This document shows positions 27,815 to 36,889 of a DNA stretch of 64,000 nucleotides, in pieces. A model generated the notes under the pieces. The model saw nothing but the letters and a program-made list of their open reading frames with translations, was not told where the DNA came from and did no database searches. Origin of the DNA: Oscillospiraceae bacterium (GTDB lineage Bacteria; Bacillota; Clostridia; Oscillospirales; Ruminococcaceae). The stretch is from positions 62,001 through 126,000 of the forward strand of contig CADBXK010000001.1 in assembly GCA_902798695.1 (NCBI GenBank), read 5' to 3'. Made by a program: the position numbers and the translations under genes. Each line of letters opens with the position of its first letter. Position 1 is the stretch's first letter.

Positions 27815-28402
27815 ATGGTTGTTGTTATAGCAAGTGAAAATAAGGGTAAAATACAAGAATTCAAGAGAATATTAAAGCCATTAGGATTTGACGTTATATC
27901 CAAATCTGATGCTGGAATGAATGATGATATATTGGAAACTGGTAGTAGTTTTGAGGAAAATGCTAGAATTAAAGCTATGGAAACGTATAAAGTTGTTAAT
28001 ATGCCTGTAATAGCTGATGATTCTGGATTGGAAGTTTTGGCTTTAAATGGTGCACCAGGGATATATTCTGCCAGATATTCTGCTGATAATGGATTGAATG
28101 CAACAGCTGAATCTAATAATAAGAAATTGCTTAAAGAACTTGATGGAGTAATGGATAGAAGAGCTAGATATGTTTGTGCACTTTGTTTTGTAAATAGCAG
28201 TGGCAAATGTTTTAGTATAGTTGAAACTTGTGAAGGAGAGATAGCTAATCAACCTGAAGGAAATGGTGGTTTTGGATATGATCCTTTGTTTAAATTTAAA
28301 GGTGTTAGCTTTGCTAATATGAGTTCTGAAGAGAAAGATGCTGTTAGTCATCGTGGTAAGGCTCTTTTAACATTAGCTAAAAAGATAGGAGAATGGAAAT
28401 GA
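27815..28402 (+). CDS. rdgB: XTP/dITP diphosphatase (RdgB/HAM1 family)
   Basis: Removes inosine- and xanthosine-type triphosphates from the nucleotide pool. The N-terminal VVIASENKGKIQEFKRIL, ADDSGLEVLALNGAPGIYSARY near 67 and NGGFGYDPLF near 150 are diagnostic. 195 aa. ATG 27815 starts two bases after the ftsY stop, with GGAGGAA in the end of ftsY as ribosome site. It overlaps yhbY slightly. Confidence 0.95.
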   Translation: MVVVIASENKGKIQEFKRILKPLGFDVISKSDAGMNDDILETGSSFEENARIKAMETYKVVNMPVIADDSGLEVLALNGAPGIYSARYSADNGLNATAESNNKKLLKELDGVMDRRARYVCALCFVNSSGKCFSIVETCEGEIANQPEGNGGFGYDPLFKFKGVSFANMSSEEKDAVSHRGKALLTLAKKIGEWK

Positions 28403-28689
28403 TAACAAGTAAACAAAGAGCCAAATTGAGAAGTATGGCAAATGGTAGTGAGACAATAGTTTATATAGGAAAAAATGGTATAACTGATGAGTTAGTGAAT
28501 AGTTTGAAATGTGCACTTGCTGCTAGAGAATTAGTTAAGTGTGAAATATTAGACAATGCACCTGTTAATTCAAGAGAAGCTGCTATAAATGTATCTGAAA
28601 TTTTAGATTGTGAAATAGTTCAAGTTATAGGTAAAAAATTTGTTGTTTATAAGAAAAACTTTAAAAAGAAAGATGGGATAGAAATATAA
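28399..28689 (+). CDS. yhbY: YhbY-family CRM-domain RNA-binding protein
   Basis: A 96-aa single CRM domain protein associated with ribosome assembly. Motifs: SKQRAKLRSMA, VYIGKNGITDELV, VKCEILDNAPVNSREAA and IGKKFVVYKK. ATG 28399 is better spaced from AGGAG than ATG 28393. It overlaps rdgB and its stop shares a base with the next start. Confidence 0.92.
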   Translation: MITSKQRAKLRSMANGSETIVYIGKNGITDELVNSLKCALAARELVKCEILDNAPVNSREAAINVSEILDCEIVQVIGKKFVVYKKNFKKKDGIEI

Positions 28690-29849
28690 TGTCAAAGATT
28701 GGTCTTTTTTTATCAACTTTTAATCCTATACACAACGGACATATGTTTGTAGCTAATAAATTGAAAAAAGAATATGGCTTAGACAAGATTTTAATTACTC
28801 CATTAAATGCAATTCCAAATAAATTTGAAGAGTTGCCATCTATTAAGATTAGAAGAGAAATGTGCAGATTGACATGTGAAGATTATGATAATATAATGGT
28901 GTATAATACTCAGCATGATAGTAGGTTATCTTGTATATTTGATATATTGCAAGAATTGAAAATTGAGTTTTGTAATGACGACCTATATTTAATAGTTGAA
29001 CCAGATTTGTTTTTATCATTTGATTTGTGGCATAAATATGAAGAAATTTTTGATGTGGCTTTTGTTTTATCATTTGCTTTTTCGGAATACGACTATGGGT
29101 TGATGAAAAACAAGGCAGAGAAATTTGAAAAAAGAGTAATAATAAAAATGCTTGAACATAATTATATTTCTTCAGAGTGCATTCGCATTAAATATGCGCA
29201 AGGTTTAAAATGTTCCGATTATTTAGATATTAAAGCTGAGAAGTATATATTGAATAATAATATATATGTTAGCAAGGATTGTTTATTTAAAGAATGTTTT
29301 AATGCCTCTAAAAATCGATTGTCGTCTAAACGTTTTAATCATTGTCAGATGGTTGCGAAAGCAGCTAAAGAGTTAGCTATATTATATAACGAAGATGAAC
29401 AAAAAGCTGAAATTGCTGGTATTTTACATGACATAGTTAAAGAAAAAGATAAAAAATATCTATTATATATCATGGAAGAATATGGTGTGAATCTTAGTGA
29501 AATTGAAAAAAACACACCTCAAATATGGCATTCAATTGCTGGGGCACTGTATTGTGAAAAATATTTGGGTATTGAAGATAAGCATATTATAAATTCCATA
29601 AAATATCATACCACTGCTAGTCAAGATATGACTATGTTTGAAAAAATAATTTATATGGCTGATTGTGTTAGTGATGATCGAAAACATGAAGATGTTAACA
29701 TTGAGCGTGAACTAGTTAAAGAAGATCTTGATAAAGCGTTGTTGTTTCAGCTAAAAAAGTGTATAACTTTACTTTGTGATAGAGAAGTTTTAATTCATCC
29801 TAAAACTTTTGAATGCTACAATCAGCTTTGTCAAAAAAATTTTAGATAG
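28689..29849 (+). CDS. NadD-YqeK fusion: nicotinate-nucleotide adenylyltransferase-like plus HD hydrolase
   Basis: 386 aa with two domains. Residues 1-190 resemble NadD, which adenylates nicotinate mononucleotide: FNPIHNGHM near 12 (usual TFDPIHxGH) and ISSECIRI near 157 (usual ISSTxIR). The usual IPPHK and GAD segments are altered (LNAIPNKFEE; IVEPDLFLSF), so the domain is diverged. Residues 200-386 are a YqeK-type HD domain: HCQMVAKAAKELA, AGILHDIVKE, HSIAGALYCE, KYHTTAS and ADCVSDDR. YqeK enzymes cleave diadenosine tetraphosphate. Fusions of nadD with yqeK are known, and rsfS follows as in the usual nadD-yqeK-rsfS order. Confidence 0.85.
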   Translation: MSKIGLFLSTFNPIHNGHMFVANKLKKEYGLDKILITPLNAIPNKFEELPSIKIRREMCRLTCEDYDNIMVYNTQHDSRLSCIFDILQELKIEFCNDDLYLIVEPDLFLSFDLWHKYEEIFDVAFVLSFAFSEYDYGLMKNKAEKFEKRVIIKMLEHNYISSECIRIKYAQGLKCSDYLDIKAEKYILNNNIYVSKDCLFKECFNASKNRLSSKRFNHCQMVAKAAKELAILYNEDEQKAEIAGILHDIVKEKDKKYLLYIMEEYGVNLSEIEKNTPQIWHSIAGALYCEKYLGIEDKHIINSIKYHTTASQDMTMFEKIIYMADCVSDDRKHEDVNIERELVKEDLDKALLFQLKKCITLLCDREVLIHPKTFECYNQLCQKNFR

Positions 29850-29863
29850 AGGTGTTTATCTAT

Positions 29864-30217
29864 ATGAAAAAAAAAGAAATGTTAAAATTAATAGTTAATG
29901 TTTTGGATAACAAAAAAGCCAATAATATTCAGATTATAAAAATAGATGATTTGACTATATTGTGTGATTATTTTGTAATAGCCGATACAAATAATGTTAC
30001 TCACGTAAAGAGTTTGGTTGATGAGCTTGAATATGAATTAAAACAGAGAAATATGATTCCAAATAGGATTGAAAAAGATAAAAATTCAAATTGGATAGTT
30101 TTAGATTATCAAGATATTGTTGTGCATATATTCCATGAAGATACAAGAAAATTTTATAATTTAGAAAATATTTGGTCAGATGGAACATCGGTATCTGTTG
30201 ATAGTTTAATTGATTAG
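29864..30217 (+). CDS. rsfS: Ribosomal silencing factor RsfS
   Basis: RsfS binds L14 and blocks 30S-50S joining when nutrients are short. The DUF143 core is visible: [34 protein letters not shown] and [29 protein letters not shown]. 117 aa. ATG 29864 is preferred to a GTG at 29852 that lies inside the ribosome site. It precedes leuS by 11 bases. Confidence 0.94.
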   Translation: MKKKEMLKLIVNVLDNKKANNIQIIKIDDLTILCDYFVIADTNNVTHVKSLVDELEYELKQRNMIPNRIEKDKNSNWIVLDYQDIVVHIFHEDTRKFYNLENIWSDGTSVSVDSLID

Positions 30218-30228
30218 GGGGATTAAAA

Positions 30229-32634
30229 ATGAGAAAATATGATTTTAAGGATATAGAAAAGAAATGGCAAAAATTTTGGGATGATAACAATACATTTGCT
30301 ACATCAAAAGATTATAGTAAGCCAAAATTTTACGCATTAGTTGAATTTCCATATCCATCTGCTAAGGGATTGCATGTTGGACATCCTAGATCTTATACTG
30401 CACTTGATATTGTGGCAAGAAAACGTAGAATGCAAGGTTATAATGTTTTATATCCAATGGGATGGGATGCTTTCGGATTGCCTACTGAGAATTTTGCGAT
30501 AAAAAATCACATACATCCTGAAATTGTTACTCGTGATAATATAAGTAGATTTAAGCAACAATTAAAAAATTTAGGACTATCTTTTGATTGGAACAGAGAA
30601 GTTTCAACAACAGATTCTTCCTATTACAAATGGACACAGTGGATATTTTTACAGATGTTTAAAAAAGGTCTTGCGTATAAGAAAGAAATGGCAGTTAACT
30701 GGTGTACATCGTGTAAGTGTGTTCTTGCTAATGAAGAGGTTGTTAATGGAAAATGTGAAAGATGCAAGAGCGATGTAATTAGGAAAAACAAGTCTCAGTG
30801 GATGCTTAAAATTACAGAGTATGCGGATCGTTTAATAGATGACTTAGATAGTGTAAATTACATAAATCCAGTTAAAATTCAGCAAAAAAACTGGATTGGA
30901 CGCAGTTATGGTGCACAAGTAGAATTTAATACAACTGCTGGAGATAAATTAGAAATATATACTACTAGACCTGATACATTGTTTGGTGCTACTTATATGG
31001 TAATTTCACCAGAACATCCTCTTATTGATAAATGGAAAGATAACATAGAAAATATAGATGAAATATTAGCATATAGAGAAACTGTGTCTAAGAAATCTGA
31101 GTTTGAAAGAAGTGAAATGAATAAGGAAAAAACAGGGGTTAGAATAGTTGGAGTAAACGGAATAAATCCTGTAAATGATAAAGAAATCCCTATTTATGTT
31201 TCAGATTATGTTTTAATGAGTTATGGAACTGGTGCTATAATGGCGGTTCCTGCACATGATTCTAGAGACTATGAATTTGCTAAGAAGTTTGATATTGATA
31301 TTGTGGAAGTTGTGTCTGGTGGAAACATTGAAAAGGAAGCTTTTACTGATTGTTCTTCAGGAAAATTGATTAATTCTGAGTTTTTAAATGGATTAACGGT
31401 TGAAGATGCAAAAATGAAAATGTTAAAATGGTTAGAAAAAAATAAAAAGGGAAAAGCACAAACAAATTATAAATTAAGAGATTGGGTTTTTGCTAGACAA
31501 AGATATTGGGGTGAGCCTATTCCAATAATTCATTGTCCTAAATGCGGAGAAGTTGCTGTTCCTGAAAACGAATTGCCAATAAAACTTCCGAATGTTTCCG
31601 ATTTTGAACCTACAGAAAACGGCGAATCACCACTTTCAAAAATTGATGAGTTTGTTAATGTGAAATGTCCTAAGTGTGGATGTGACGCTAAAAGGGAAAC
31701 AGATACTATGCCACAATGGGCTGGATCTTCTTGGTATTATTTAAGATATTGTGATCCTAACTGTAATGATGCGCTTGCCAGTCAAAAAGAATTAAATTAT
31801 TGGCTTCCTGTAGATTGGTATAATGGAGGTATGGAACATACTACATTACATTTGCTTTATTCTAGATTTTGGCATAAATTTCTATATGATATTGGTGTTG
31901 TGTCTACAAAAGAACCGTATGCTAAGAGAACAAGTCATGGTATGATTTTGGGACAAAATGGCGAAAAAATGAGTAAATCCAGAGGGAATGTTGTAAATCC
32001 TGATGATATAGTAAATGAGTATGGAGCAGATACTATAAGATTATATGAGATGTTTATGGGAGATTTTGAAAAGTCTGCACCTTGGAGTTCGTCTTCAATT
32101 AAGGGTTGCAGAAGGTTTTTAGATAGAGTGTGGTCATTGCAAGATATATTACAAGGCGATAGTATAAGACCGGAATTTGAAGTATCTTTAAATAAAATGA
32201 TAAAGAAAGTTACGGATGACATAGAGAATATGAAATTTAATACAGCAATTTCTTCTATGATGGCATTTATCAATGAAGTGTATGACTCTAAGGTGGTGAC
32301 TAAAGAGGAATTTAGAATTTTAATTATACTTTTGAGTCCATTTGCTCCGCATATTGCTGAAGAATTGTATGAAGTTTTAGGCTATGGTGGTTATGTACAT
32401 GAGCAAGATTGGCCTAATTATGATGCTGATAAAGTGAAAGATGATGCTGTTGAAATTGTAATACAAATATGTGGTAAAATAAAATCAAAATTAACTGTTC
32501 CTGTAGATATAAATCAAGATGAGGTTATAAAACTTGCTAAGGAAGACGAAAAAATAAAAGCAGAATTAAAAGAAAAGAAAATTATCAAAGAAATTTATGT
32601 TAAAAACAGATTATTAAATATAGTAGTGAAGTAA
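30229..32634 (+). CDS. leuS: Leucyl-tRNA synthetase
   Basis: Class I synthetase for leucine. It has the HIGH-type HVGH motif near residue 48, two zinc-type cysteine clusters (CTSCKC..CERC; CPKCGE..CPKCGC), the CP1 editing domain ([12 protein letters not shown] near 244) and EKMSKSRGN near 579. 801 aa, full length. ATG 30229 is behind TAGGGGG. Only 11 bases separate it from rsfS, so no T-box leader is present. Confidence 0.98.
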   Translation: MRKYDFKDIEKKWQKFWDDNNTFATSKDYSKPKFYALVEFPYPSAKGLHVGHPRSYTALDIVARKRRMQGYNVLYPMGWDAFGLPTENFAIKNHIHPEIVTRDNISRFKQQLKNLGLSFDWNREVSTTDSSYYKWTQWIFLQMFKKGLAYKKEMAVNWCTSCKCVLANEEVVNGKCERCKSDVIRKNKSQWMLKITEYADRLIDDLDSVNYINPVKIQQKNWIGRSYGAQVEFNTTAGDKLEIYTTRPDTLFGATYMVISPEHPLIDKWKDNIENIDEILAYRETVSKKSEFERSEMNKEKTGVRIVGVNGINPVNDKEIPIYVSDYVLMSYGTGAIMAVPAHDSRDYEFAKKFDIDIVEVVSGGNIEKEAFTDCSSGKLINSEFLNGLTVEDAKMKMLKWLEKNKKGKAQTNYKLRDWVFARQRYWGEPIPIIHCPKCGEVAVPENELPIKLPNVSDFEPTENGESPLSKIDEFVNVKCPKCGCDAKRETDTMPQWAGSSWYYLRYCDPNCNDALASQKELNYWLPVDWYNGGMEHTTLHLLYSRFWHKFLYDIGVVSTKEPYAKRTSHGMILGQNGEKMSKSRGNVVNPDDIVNEYGADTIRLYEMFMGDFEKSAPWSSSSIKGCRRFLDRVWSLQDILQGDSIRPEFEVSLNKMIKKVTDDIENMKFNTAISSMMAFINEVYDSKVVTKEEFRILIILLSPFAPHIAEELYEVLGYGGYVHEQDWPNYDADKVKDDAVEIVIQICGKIKSKLTVPVDINQDEVIKLAKEDEKIKAELKEKKIIKEIYVKNRLLNIVVK

Positions 32635-32799
32635 CCTGTAATTGTTATATTGTAACCAATCTGTAAATTATCAAGCGAACAAAACAAAACATGGTTGCCA
32701 TATTGTAAATATTTTGTAATCAAATCGTGCAATTCGTGTGTTAAAATATAAAACAGTGTGCTAGTATACAAAATATTTCAGGTTAGAGGTGTGTTTGTT

Positions 32800-34134
32800 T
32801 TGATTTTTGGAAAATTTATGAAAAAATTGGTAGCTGTTTTGACAGCAACAAGTATTGTCACTATTAGTGGACTTGGTAGCGTATGTATGGCTGTTAAAGA
32901 CAATAGAGAGGTACTTCAGACATTTTTTGATGAATTTAATGCTAGTAAATACTATGCTCAATTGATGTTAAAATCCATAGATAAGTCTTTAGCATTGAAA
33001 TCATCTGATAAAGATGGAAATTACTTTAAGATGGATAAGTTGAGTGATGAAGAAAAGAAAGTATATGATCAAGTAGTTGCACAAGTAAGGAAAATTGAAG
33101 ATTCTGTAAATCAAGATAGTAGTTCTGACTTGCCTAGGGACTGTAAATTAGCTAAAGCTATATTTTTTTGGGTTAGAAATAATATAACATATGATGAGTT
33201 GTCTGCTGAGAGATCTTTAGATGAAAATTCGTTTGAGGGTAAGTTGGGTATAAAGTCGGTTTATAAAAATAGAAAGCCTCAGGATGCATTAACTACTTTT
33301 AAAAATAATACTGGAGTATGTGTTGGATTCGCAAGACTAGCTAAATTAATGATGAGAATAGCAGGGTTACCTTGCTTAGCGGTTGGCAATCCTGATCATG
33401 AATTTAATGCTGTTTGGCTAGATTCTCTTGGTGGTTGGGCATTTTTTGATGCAACAACATATAAAACTGATCAAAGAGAAGAGGAGCAGGAATCTAAAGA
33501 GACTGGAGTACCGGTCGATGATATAGTTTTAAATAATTGCTTTACTGCCATTTCTAAAAACGGAGAGCACAATTTACAAAGAGATAATGGATATTTTCTT
33601 GTTCAAGGATTAGGAGATCATTTCGTTTATTCTGTAGTAGAAGAAGCAATTGGATTTGGTAAACTATGGTTAGATTTTGATGGTGTTTGTTATGTACCTT
33701 TTTCAGCAATGTTGATGGTTAAGTCTAAAAATGATTCAATATTTATTGACGAACAATTAATAAAGATGAATAAAAATTGTAAGCTAGAAGGATATATTGA
33801 AGATGTCCAAAACTTTGATGTGTTTATTAAAAATTTTGTAAAAGTTGATGTTTCTGGCTGTTATATTAAAAAGACATTACAAAAAGATGGTTTTGAATTT
33901 AATTTATCTTGTGATGGTAAGCAAAGCAAGCTGACAATAAAACCTTTAAATGGTAGTGTTAGTTGCGACACAGTTATAATTCCAGATGAGCTGATACCTT
34001 TTTTGGCTGATATGGATGTATTTGATGTAGATTCTAGTATAAAAACAGTTAAATATGATCTTCTTAGAGAGGGTCACACTTTAAAGAAAAACGCTGTTCC
34101 TAATGGAGTGAATTTTGAACAAATAACTTTATAA
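32800..34134 (+). CDS. Secreted transglutaminase-like protein
   Basis: About 444 aa with an N-terminal signal peptide (basic MKKLVAVLTATS, hydrophobic core, cleavage near SVCMA). Residues about 110-230 form a transglutaminase/cysteine-protease-like domain with all three catalytic positions: Cys in NNTGVCVGFARL, His in NPDHEFNAVWLD and Asp in WAFFDATT. Many gut clostridia secrete such proteins, where they may cleave or crosslink proteins or peptidoglycan; the substrate is unknown. The C-terminal 200 residues are not recognised. TTG 32800 behind AGAGG is the assumed start; ATG 32818 is the alternative. No cell-wall anchor is seen. Confidence 0.75.
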   Translation: MIFGKFMKKLVAVLTATSIVTISGLGSVCMAVKDNREVLQTFFDEFNASKYYAQLMLKSIDKSLALKSSDKDGNYFKMDKLSDEEKKVYDQVVAQVRKIEDSVNQDSSSDLPRDCKLAKAIFFWVRNNITYDELSAERSLDENSFEGKLGIKSVYKNRKPQDALTTFKNNTGVCVGFARLAKLMMRIAGLPCLAVGNPDHEFNAVWLDSLGGWAFFDATTYKTDQREEEQESKETGVPVDDIVLNNCFTAISKNGEHNLQRDNGYFLVQGLGDHFVYSVVEEAIGFGKLWLDFDGVCYVPFSAMLMVKSKNDSIFIDEQLIKMNKNCKLEGYIEDVQNFDVFIKNFVKVDVSGCYIKKTLQKDGFEFNLSCDGKQSKLTIKPLNGSVSCDTVIIPDELIPFLADMDVFDVDSSIKTVKYDLLREGHTLKKNAVPNGVNFEQITL

Positions 34135-34149
34135 GATACTTATTGAAAC

Positions 34150-34186
34150 AAAAAATCGGATGCAGTAAAATGTATCTGATTTTTTA
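34150..34186 (+). terminator. Terminator after the transglutaminase-like gene (copy 1 of a duplicated hairpin)
   Basis: A 14-bp stem (34151-34164 with 34171-34184, two wobble pairs) with loop GTAAAA and a T run. Its 34 bases match the reverse complement of the hairpin at 37827-37860 at 32 positions. Confidence 0.85.
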
Positions 34187-34303
34187 TTATAATCTTATTT
34201 TAATATTATTAATATTGAATGTTTTGAAAATTATGTTAAAAGTTTTTAGTTTAGAATTTTAATATAACATCATGTTAAATATATTAAAAAATGTAAAATT
34301 GAT

Positions 34304-34332
34304 TTGACTTTTTGTTTTATGTAACTTATAAT
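34304..34332 (+). promoter_or_regulatory. Strong promoter of the ABC-permease locus
   Basis: TTGACT (34304-34309), a spacer of exactly 17, then TATAAT (34327-34332). The next gene starts at 34576, so the transcript has a leader of about 235 bases. Confidence 0.75.
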
Positions 34333-34339
34333 GTCATTT

Positions 34340-34575
34340 GTGCACGATTTGTGCTCAGAAATAATTTGTGATTTTTATATTTTTTATTAGGAAAGAGACA
34401 ATTATTGATAAACCTAAAGTCGGAGGTATTGATATAATTGTTTGTATCACTGTATAAAACGGTGTATTTGCAGCTATTACGGTAGGATAAAATCTGCAAA
34501 ACCTTATAAGTATACGTTTGACTCCTATTGAAAAATTAATGTGTGATTTATTTTGATTAGAAAGGATATAAAGAT
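34340..34575 (+). ncRNA. Long untranslated leader, possibly structured
   Basis: No gene fits in this stretch. Two adjacent hairpins can be drawn: CACTG/CGGTG at 34448-34452 and 34460-34464, then TTTGCAG/CTGCAAA at 34467-34473 and 34494-34500, with CGGTAGGATAAAAT in the second loop. A smaller ACCT/AGGT hairpin lies at 34412-34427. I could not match it to a riboswitch class I know. A GGAGG at about 34422 precedes a TTG-started 15-codon frame, so a leader peptide is another reading. Confidence 0.35.
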
Positions 34576-35211
34576 GTGTTAGATTTAAAAAAATATTTTA
34601 AATTAATATACAAAGATGTTTTAACACAAAAACAAATGGTAGCATTGTCAATATTTTATGTTTTTATTATACTTGTTGTTTCATTTTCACAAGATGAGAT
34701 ATTTGCTGTTATCAATGCGTTAACAACGATGTTAATTTGTATGTTAAATATGTGTTACTTTTATTTTAAGGAAAAGCAAAAAGGGGAAGATTTTTTAATC
34801 ACTACTTCATATACGCGAACTGATTTAGTTTTATCTAAATATATTTTTTTGATTTTGGTTTCAATTTTTGAAATAGGTACTAGTTATTTGTTTTTTTGCT
34901 TTAATTCAGGATTTGATCTAGTAAATGTAAATTTAATTATTTCTCTTTTGCTTAATATTTTATTTGCAAATATTGATATAGCATGTATGACGCCGTTTTG
35001 TTTTTTAAATTGGAGTGCATTTCTAAAAACTATGATTGTTTGTGTTTTAGCATGTTTAATGAAATGTTTGCCTATTTATATAAAATTTGATAATATTATT
35101 ATTAATTTGGGCTTTAAATATGCAGCGTGTATATGTATCATTTTATCTATAGTGGTTATTGGATTTTCCATATTTATTTCAAATAAAATTTTTAGAATTC
35201 AAGATCTTTAA
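34576..35211 (+). CDS. ABC-2 type transporter permease
   Basis: 211 aa with six predicted membrane helices and the layout of small ABC-2 permeases (a cytoplasmic helix, KLIYKDVLTQKQ, before helix 1; a conserved-looking FLITTSYTRTDLVLSKYI loop after helix 2). It most likely pairs with the ATPase encoded at 36890-37762. The two genes would normally be adjacent; here PqqD-like, degraded and foreign sequence separates them. GTG 34576 follows GAAAGGA at 34560-34566. The cargo is unknown; context suggests a modified peptide. Confidence 0.75.
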   Translation: MLDLKKYFKLIYKDVLTQKQMVALSIFYVFIILVVSFSQDEIFAVINALTTMLICMLNMCYFYFKEKQKGEDFLITTSYTRTDLVLSKYIFLILVSIFEIGTSYLFFCFNSGFDLVNVNLIISLLLNILFANIDIACMTPFCFLNWSAFLKTMIVCVLACLMKCLPIYIKFDNIIINLGFKYAACICIILSIVVIGFSIFISNKIFRIQDL

Positions 35212-35231
35212 TGTGATCAGGTTAAAAAGGG

Positions 35232-35468
35232 ATGTTTGTACAATTGTGTAATAAGTCATTTGTAAAATGTGAGCCTGATTATTATAGTTGTTCATTTTTC
35301 AAAAATAAAATAAGAAATTCTCTTAAAATTAGTGAGAGTGCATATAATATATTATCACGTTGTGATGGTAATAATTCAATAGATTATATCATAAGCATTT
35401 TATGTGAAAAGTGTTCTTCTTCAGAGGAGGAAGTTAGGAATAATGTGGAGCCTTTTTTAAACAGATGA
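35232..35468 (+). CDS. PqqD-like peptide-binding protein (probably truncated)
   Basis: 78 aa with the PqqD/RRE-type pattern: LKISESAYNILSRCDGNNSIDYIISILCEK followed in the family by a helix like SSEEEVRNNVEPFLNR. PqqD-like domains bind the leader peptide of ribosomally made, modified peptides and present it to a radical SAM enzyme. The stop comes where the final helix should continue; the next frame carries on with MISLDLIEFLE, which suggests a frameshift in a once longer PqqD-radical SAM gene. ATG 35232 has AAAAGGG upstream. Confidence 0.55.
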   Translation: MFVQLCNKSFVKCEPDYYSCSFFKNKIRNSLKISESAYNILSRCDGNNSIDYIISILCEKCSSSEEEVRNNVEPFLNR

Positions 35469-35690
35469 TTAGTTTAGATTTAATAGAATTTTTAGAATAG
35501 CCAAAACCTTTTAATATAAAGCGTGGAAGTTCTAAAATATATTTTCCTTGCTATTTAGAAAGTAAAATAATGTTGTTTGTACTTTAGAGAGTATAGACAA
35601 GATATTAAATGTAATGGATATTAGTGGAACTTTTCAGGTTCAACTTACATGTAGAGACAGTGGTATTGATGTCACGGGTGGGGACTGGTA
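35465..35690 (+). pseudogene. Remnant of a radical SAM gene
   Basis: Broken frames follow the PqqD-like ORF. One reads PKPFNIKRGSSKIYFP, like the linker before a radical SAM core. Another (about 35591-35650) reads ILNVMDISGTFQVQLT, like the strand just before the GGE motif of SPASM-type radical SAM enzymes. Stops interrupt both and the cysteine cluster CxxxCxxC is gone. The call rests on these two short resemblances and on the PqqD neighbour. Confidence 0.4.
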
Positions 35691-35935
35691 AGCGACAAAA
35701 AAGTGCCGCATTTCTGGGTTTTTCGGGGTATCTCAGGACGTCAAGCGGCAGAGAGAGGATTTGACCGAAAAAAACGTTCTATCAGGAACATATCAAAGGA
35801 ATTGTTCAGAGGGTTGAGTAGGCCATTTAGATATCACAGGATTGAGTTAGTGATTTAGATGTTTTTGCGGTAGGGTTGTGGCAGTGATATAGATGTTATA
35901 ATGGTAAACTGCCCTAGGAAAAAGGAGGCGAGGCA
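35645..35935 (+). other. GC-richer inserted stretch without a recognised gene
   Basis: Base composition changes abruptly near 35655 from about three quarters AT to clearly GC-richer sequence. It contains TGCCGC (35704-35709) and GCGGCA (35745-35750) in inverted orientation, an unidentified open frame at 35691-35858 without a start codon, a repeated GTGAT.TAGATGTT, and TGTTATAAT near 35890 that could be the promoter of the next gene. Confidence 0.45.
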
Positions 35936-36346
35936 ATGATAACTTCTGAAGTAACAGAGAAACAGCTTGCTGAATGGCAAGATATCTATATGCAGAAAAA
36001 AGATTCTTTAAATCCCAATAGAATAAGTGGACGTCAGTTAGATGAATATTTCAAATCAAAATATGCACCATCATATTACGACAACGACAAATTTAAAGAG
36101 ATTGTATACCAGAGTGCAAAAGAAATAAGCGGTGAGACAGCAATTTCAGATATAGCTACATATCTTGTTGGAAACAACATTTGTGTAGGGATTGATTTAA
36201 AATCCGGTTTTTTCCACGTTGAATCAGAAAATATGGAAGAGTCCATTCCTGTTTGGGATGATTTATTCGTTAAAAGAGGATTGAACGAGGCGGATTTGAA
36301 AAATTGTGTTTTAGTAGCACAGTATGTGATTCTAACAAAACAATAA
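35936..36346 (+). CDS. Orphan protein of unknown function on a GC-richer insert
   Basis: 136 aa, acidic, without signal peptide or membrane helix. ATG 35936 is behind a strong AAGGAGG, and codon use is less AT-biased than the neighbours, so this gene looks foreign and still translated. Two halves are visible: a charged helical N-terminus (KQLAEWQDIYMQKKDSLNP) and a part with strands (NICVGIDLKSGFFHVES) ending in helices. I do not recognise the family. The context is a mobile-looking insert in a decayed peptide-modification locus. Confidence 0.6.
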   Translation: MITSEVTEKQLAEWQDIYMQKKDSLNPNRISGRQLDEYFKSKYAPSYYDNDKFKEIVYQSAKEISGETAISDIATYLVGNNICVGIDLKSGFFHVESENMEESIPVWDDLFVKRGLNEADLKNCVLVAQYVILTKQ

Positions 36347-36480
36347 TACAATAAGCGAAAGGCTCCCACATTGCCTCACAGGCGGCTGACCAGCGTCTCA
36401 TCAGTGGTAGGCTTGGTTTTTGACGAAATCCTACAGGTCCCACATCTGCTTCATCTATTCATATTTGATGACGCTTTCAG
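36347..36480 (+). other. Right part of the GC-richer insert
   Basis: GC-rich stretch with several small inverted repeats (GCCT/AGGC near 36377; GTAGG/CCTAC at about 36406-36433) and no gene. The sequence returns to the local AT-rich composition at about 36450-36480, which I take as the right edge of the insert. Confidence 0.4.
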
Positions 36481-36623
36481 GTAATTGTAGAATTGAAAGA
36501 ATCAGTGAGTTAATAGATAAATGTTTAACAAATTCTAATGTTTCTAAAGTTGAAAATTTCGAAAAGCATGATGTTTCTTTAAATTTAAAATCTAATTATG
36601 ATAAATTTAGTATTATTAAATAA
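36420..36623 (+). pseudogene. Truncated remnant ORF at the insert boundary
   Basis: The first codons run out of the GC-rich insert into AT-rich host-like sequence, so the frame looks like the 3' part of an older gene (LSGNCRIERISELIDKCL onward) cut by the insert. No ribosome site is seen at its start. It is followed after 5 bases by another short frame. I do not recognise the protein; it may be a leftover of the radical SAM locus. Confidence 0.3.
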
Positions 36624-36628
36624 ATTAG

Positions 36629-36862
36629 ATGGATTCAAAGGGAATTAAACATATCATAGGTTTTAACTTTAACTTTGTTTACACTGTTGATGTTAAAAAA
36701 AGTGTAATACTATTTAAGTCAAAATTGCATGAATTGTTTTCTTCCTCATTTCAATGTGGTGTCGTGGATAATTTGTCATTTGAACGTAATATTTTTATAA
36801 ATGATTATTTTTTAAATAGTAATTTATCACATGACATAATACATAAAATTAAAGATTTATAA
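36629..36862 (+). CDS. Short hypothetical protein before the ABC ATPase
   Basis: 77 aa, AT-rich, ending 27 bases before the ATPase start. It has no signal or membrane helix and no ribosome site that I can defend. It may be a second fragment of the gene whose remains lie at 36420-36623. Not recognised. Confidence 0.3.
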   Translation: MDSKGIKHIIGFNFNFVYTVDVKKSVILFKSKLHELFSSSFQCGVVDNLSFERNIFINDYFLNSNLSHDIIHKIKDL

Positions 36863-36889
36863 AATTTTTAATTTAAAGAGGTTAGATAT

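Noticed and set aside
34400-34500. Cyclic-di-GMP or purine riboswitch upstream of the ABC permease
   Set aside because: Fragments such as AAAGTCGG and GGTAGG look similar at first, but the order of conserved blocks does not match either class.
35691-35858. Open frame in the GC-richer insert as a gene
   Set aside because: No start codon or ribosome site and no recognisable protein; reported only as part of the insert.
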